Origin: Gammaproteobacteria bacterium
GTDB taxonomy: Bacteria; Pseudomonadota; Gammaproteobacteria; Coxiellales; Coxiellaceae
DNA length: 5,460 nucleotides
Reading direction: 5' to 3'
NCBI GenBank assembly: GCA_021774015.1
Contig: JAJFJO010000020.1
Span: 1 to 5,460 of the forward strand
This document shows, in pieces, positions 4,924 through 5,460 of the stretch (position 1 is the first letter of the stretch; each line of letters starts with the position of its first letter). Made by a program: the position numbers and the translations under genes. Under the pieces are notes generated by a model. That model was not told where the DNA came from. It ran no database searches and was given only the letters and a program-made list of their open reading frames with translations.

Positions 4924-5460
4924 ATGGCACAGAAAAAAGCAAAAAAGTCTGCAAAAAAAGCGACTAAAGCTAGCAAGACGGTGAAGACTAAAAAAACAGT
5001 TAAGGCTGAAGTGGCTAAAAAACGTGCTTTAAGCGCTAAGCCTAAGTCAAGAGTAAAGATTAAAGCCAAGGCGAAAGCTAAGGTTAAAGTGAAAGCTAAG
5101 GCTAAAGTCAAAGCGAAGGTGAAGGCCAAGGCTAAAGTCAAAGCGAAGGTTAAGGCTAAAGTGAAAGCTAAAACCAAGATTAAGGCAAAGACGCAGAAGA
5201 CCAAGGTTAAATCTAGCGCTAAAGCTAAGAAGGTCACTGCGAAGTCCAAGGTGACAAAAAAGACAAACGTAAAAACAAAAAGTTCGGGGAAACCAATTAA
5301 AAAAGCTGCGGTGATCAAAAAAACAACCAAAGCAACAACTAAAGTAAAAAAGAGGGTAATAAAGACTGTGGCTAATAAAATAGAAACTATTAAAAGAGAC
5401 AAAACAAAAGTGGTTGAGCGTAATGTAACAGCGCCTCCTGTTTATGAAAATGAGGAGTTC
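4924..5460 (+). CDS. Lys-rich histone H1-like protein (3' partial)
   Basis: The frame is open from the ATG to the last base, giving 179 residues of a longer protein. AAGGAG (4910-4915) at eight bases is the strongest ribosome-binding site in the window. The protein is dominated by Lys, Ala, Val and Thr, with a single acidic residue (Glu29) in the first 153. Residues 44-89 are a strict two-residue repeat X-Lys (X is Ala, Val, Ile or Thr) 23 times over. Residues 90-145 stay Lys-rich but irregular, and acidic residues return from 154 (Glu154, Asp159, Glu165), with PPVYENEEF at the edge suggesting that another segment or domain begins. Such tails bind DNA or RNA in bacterial H1-like proteins; a Lys-rich extension on another protein, for example a DksA-like one, is equally possible. 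The opposite strand is also open over most of this stretch, but that is a by-product of the biased codons. Confidence 0.8.
   Translation, partial: MAQKKAKKSAKKATKASKTVKTKKTVKAEVAKKRALSAKPKSRVKIKAKAKAKVKVKAKAKVKAKVKAKAKVKAKVKAKVKAKTKIKAKTQKTKVKSSAKAKKVTAKSKVTKKTNVKTKSSGKPIKKAAVIKKTTKATTKVKKRVIKTVANKIETIKRDKTKVVERNVTAPPVYENEEF
5098..5150 (+). repeat. Internal 30-bp period repeat in the Lys-rich gene
   Basis: A 23-nt block starting AAGGCTAAAGTC occurs identically at 5098-5120 and 5128-5150, a period of 30 bp or ten codons. The surrounding sequence continues as degenerate 6-bp (two-codon) units from about 5053 to 5190. This points to growth of the gene by slippage or unequal recombination, and length variation between strains is likely. 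Confidence 0.75.

Noticed and set aside
5098..5150. Regular 30-bp repeats as a possible CRISPR array
   Set aside because: The repeats are in frame in an open reading frame, have no unique spacers, and form part of a continuous 6-bp coding periodicity.
4908..5402. Long open frame on the - strand rich in Leu, Ala, Phe and Val, resembling a membrane protein
   Set aside because: It is the antisense image of the Lys-rich gene: AAR codons read backwards as Phe/Leu and GCN/GTN codons give hydrophobic residues. The + strand has an excellent ribosome-binding site and a coherent histone-like composition.

Overview
The window reads as a piece of a moderately AT-rich gammaproteobacterial chromosome. The best taxonomic clue is a small LptM (YifL)-type lipoprotein gene lying close upstream of dapF; in E. 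coli these two genes are direct neighbours. The LPS-translocon lipoprotein and the DUF481 outer-membrane protein both mean a Gram-negative cell. A very lysine-rich histone H1-like protein at the right edge would fit Legionella/Coxiella-type lineages but also many others, so I do not name a genus.

Layout. Bases 1-354 hold no convincing gene but are rich in signals: one copy of a 25-bp repeat (119-143), short AGGCT/AGCCT inverted repeats, a near-consensus sigma-70 promoter (268-295) and a leader hairpin with a T-run (306-345). Then comes a hipBA-type toxin-antitoxin operon on the + strand: a 110-aa HTH antitoxin (355-687) overlapping by 7 bases a 439-aa HipA kinase (681-2000). A hairpin covers the hipA stop codon, and three bases further on lies the second copy of the 25-bp repeat, perfect and inverted (2030-2054). 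A phospholipase/carboxylesterase-family hydrolase faces the module (2094-2783, - strand). Diverging from it is lptM (2836-2982, only 48 codons), followed by a likely operon of a DUF481 outer-membrane protein (3078-3929) and dapF (3953-4774). After a 149-bp gap an intact ribosome-binding site starts a lysine-rich protein (4924 to beyond the window end).

How it fits together. The right part is housekeeping: envelope biogenesis (LptM, DUF481), DAP/lysine and peptidoglycan precursor synthesis (DapF), and probably nucleoid or nucleic-acid binding (Lys-rich protein). The left part is an accessory module: a HipBA pair enclosed by perfect 25-bp inverted repeats, which looks like a discrete unit. No transposase or target-site duplication is visible. 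The points most worth following up are the inverted-repeat bracket around hipBA, the two mutually exclusive hairpins in the hipBA leader, the strict 23-fold X-Lys alternation in the Lys-rich protein, and a His/Cys cluster in the exported DUF481 protein. I see no clear evidence of a wholly new system.
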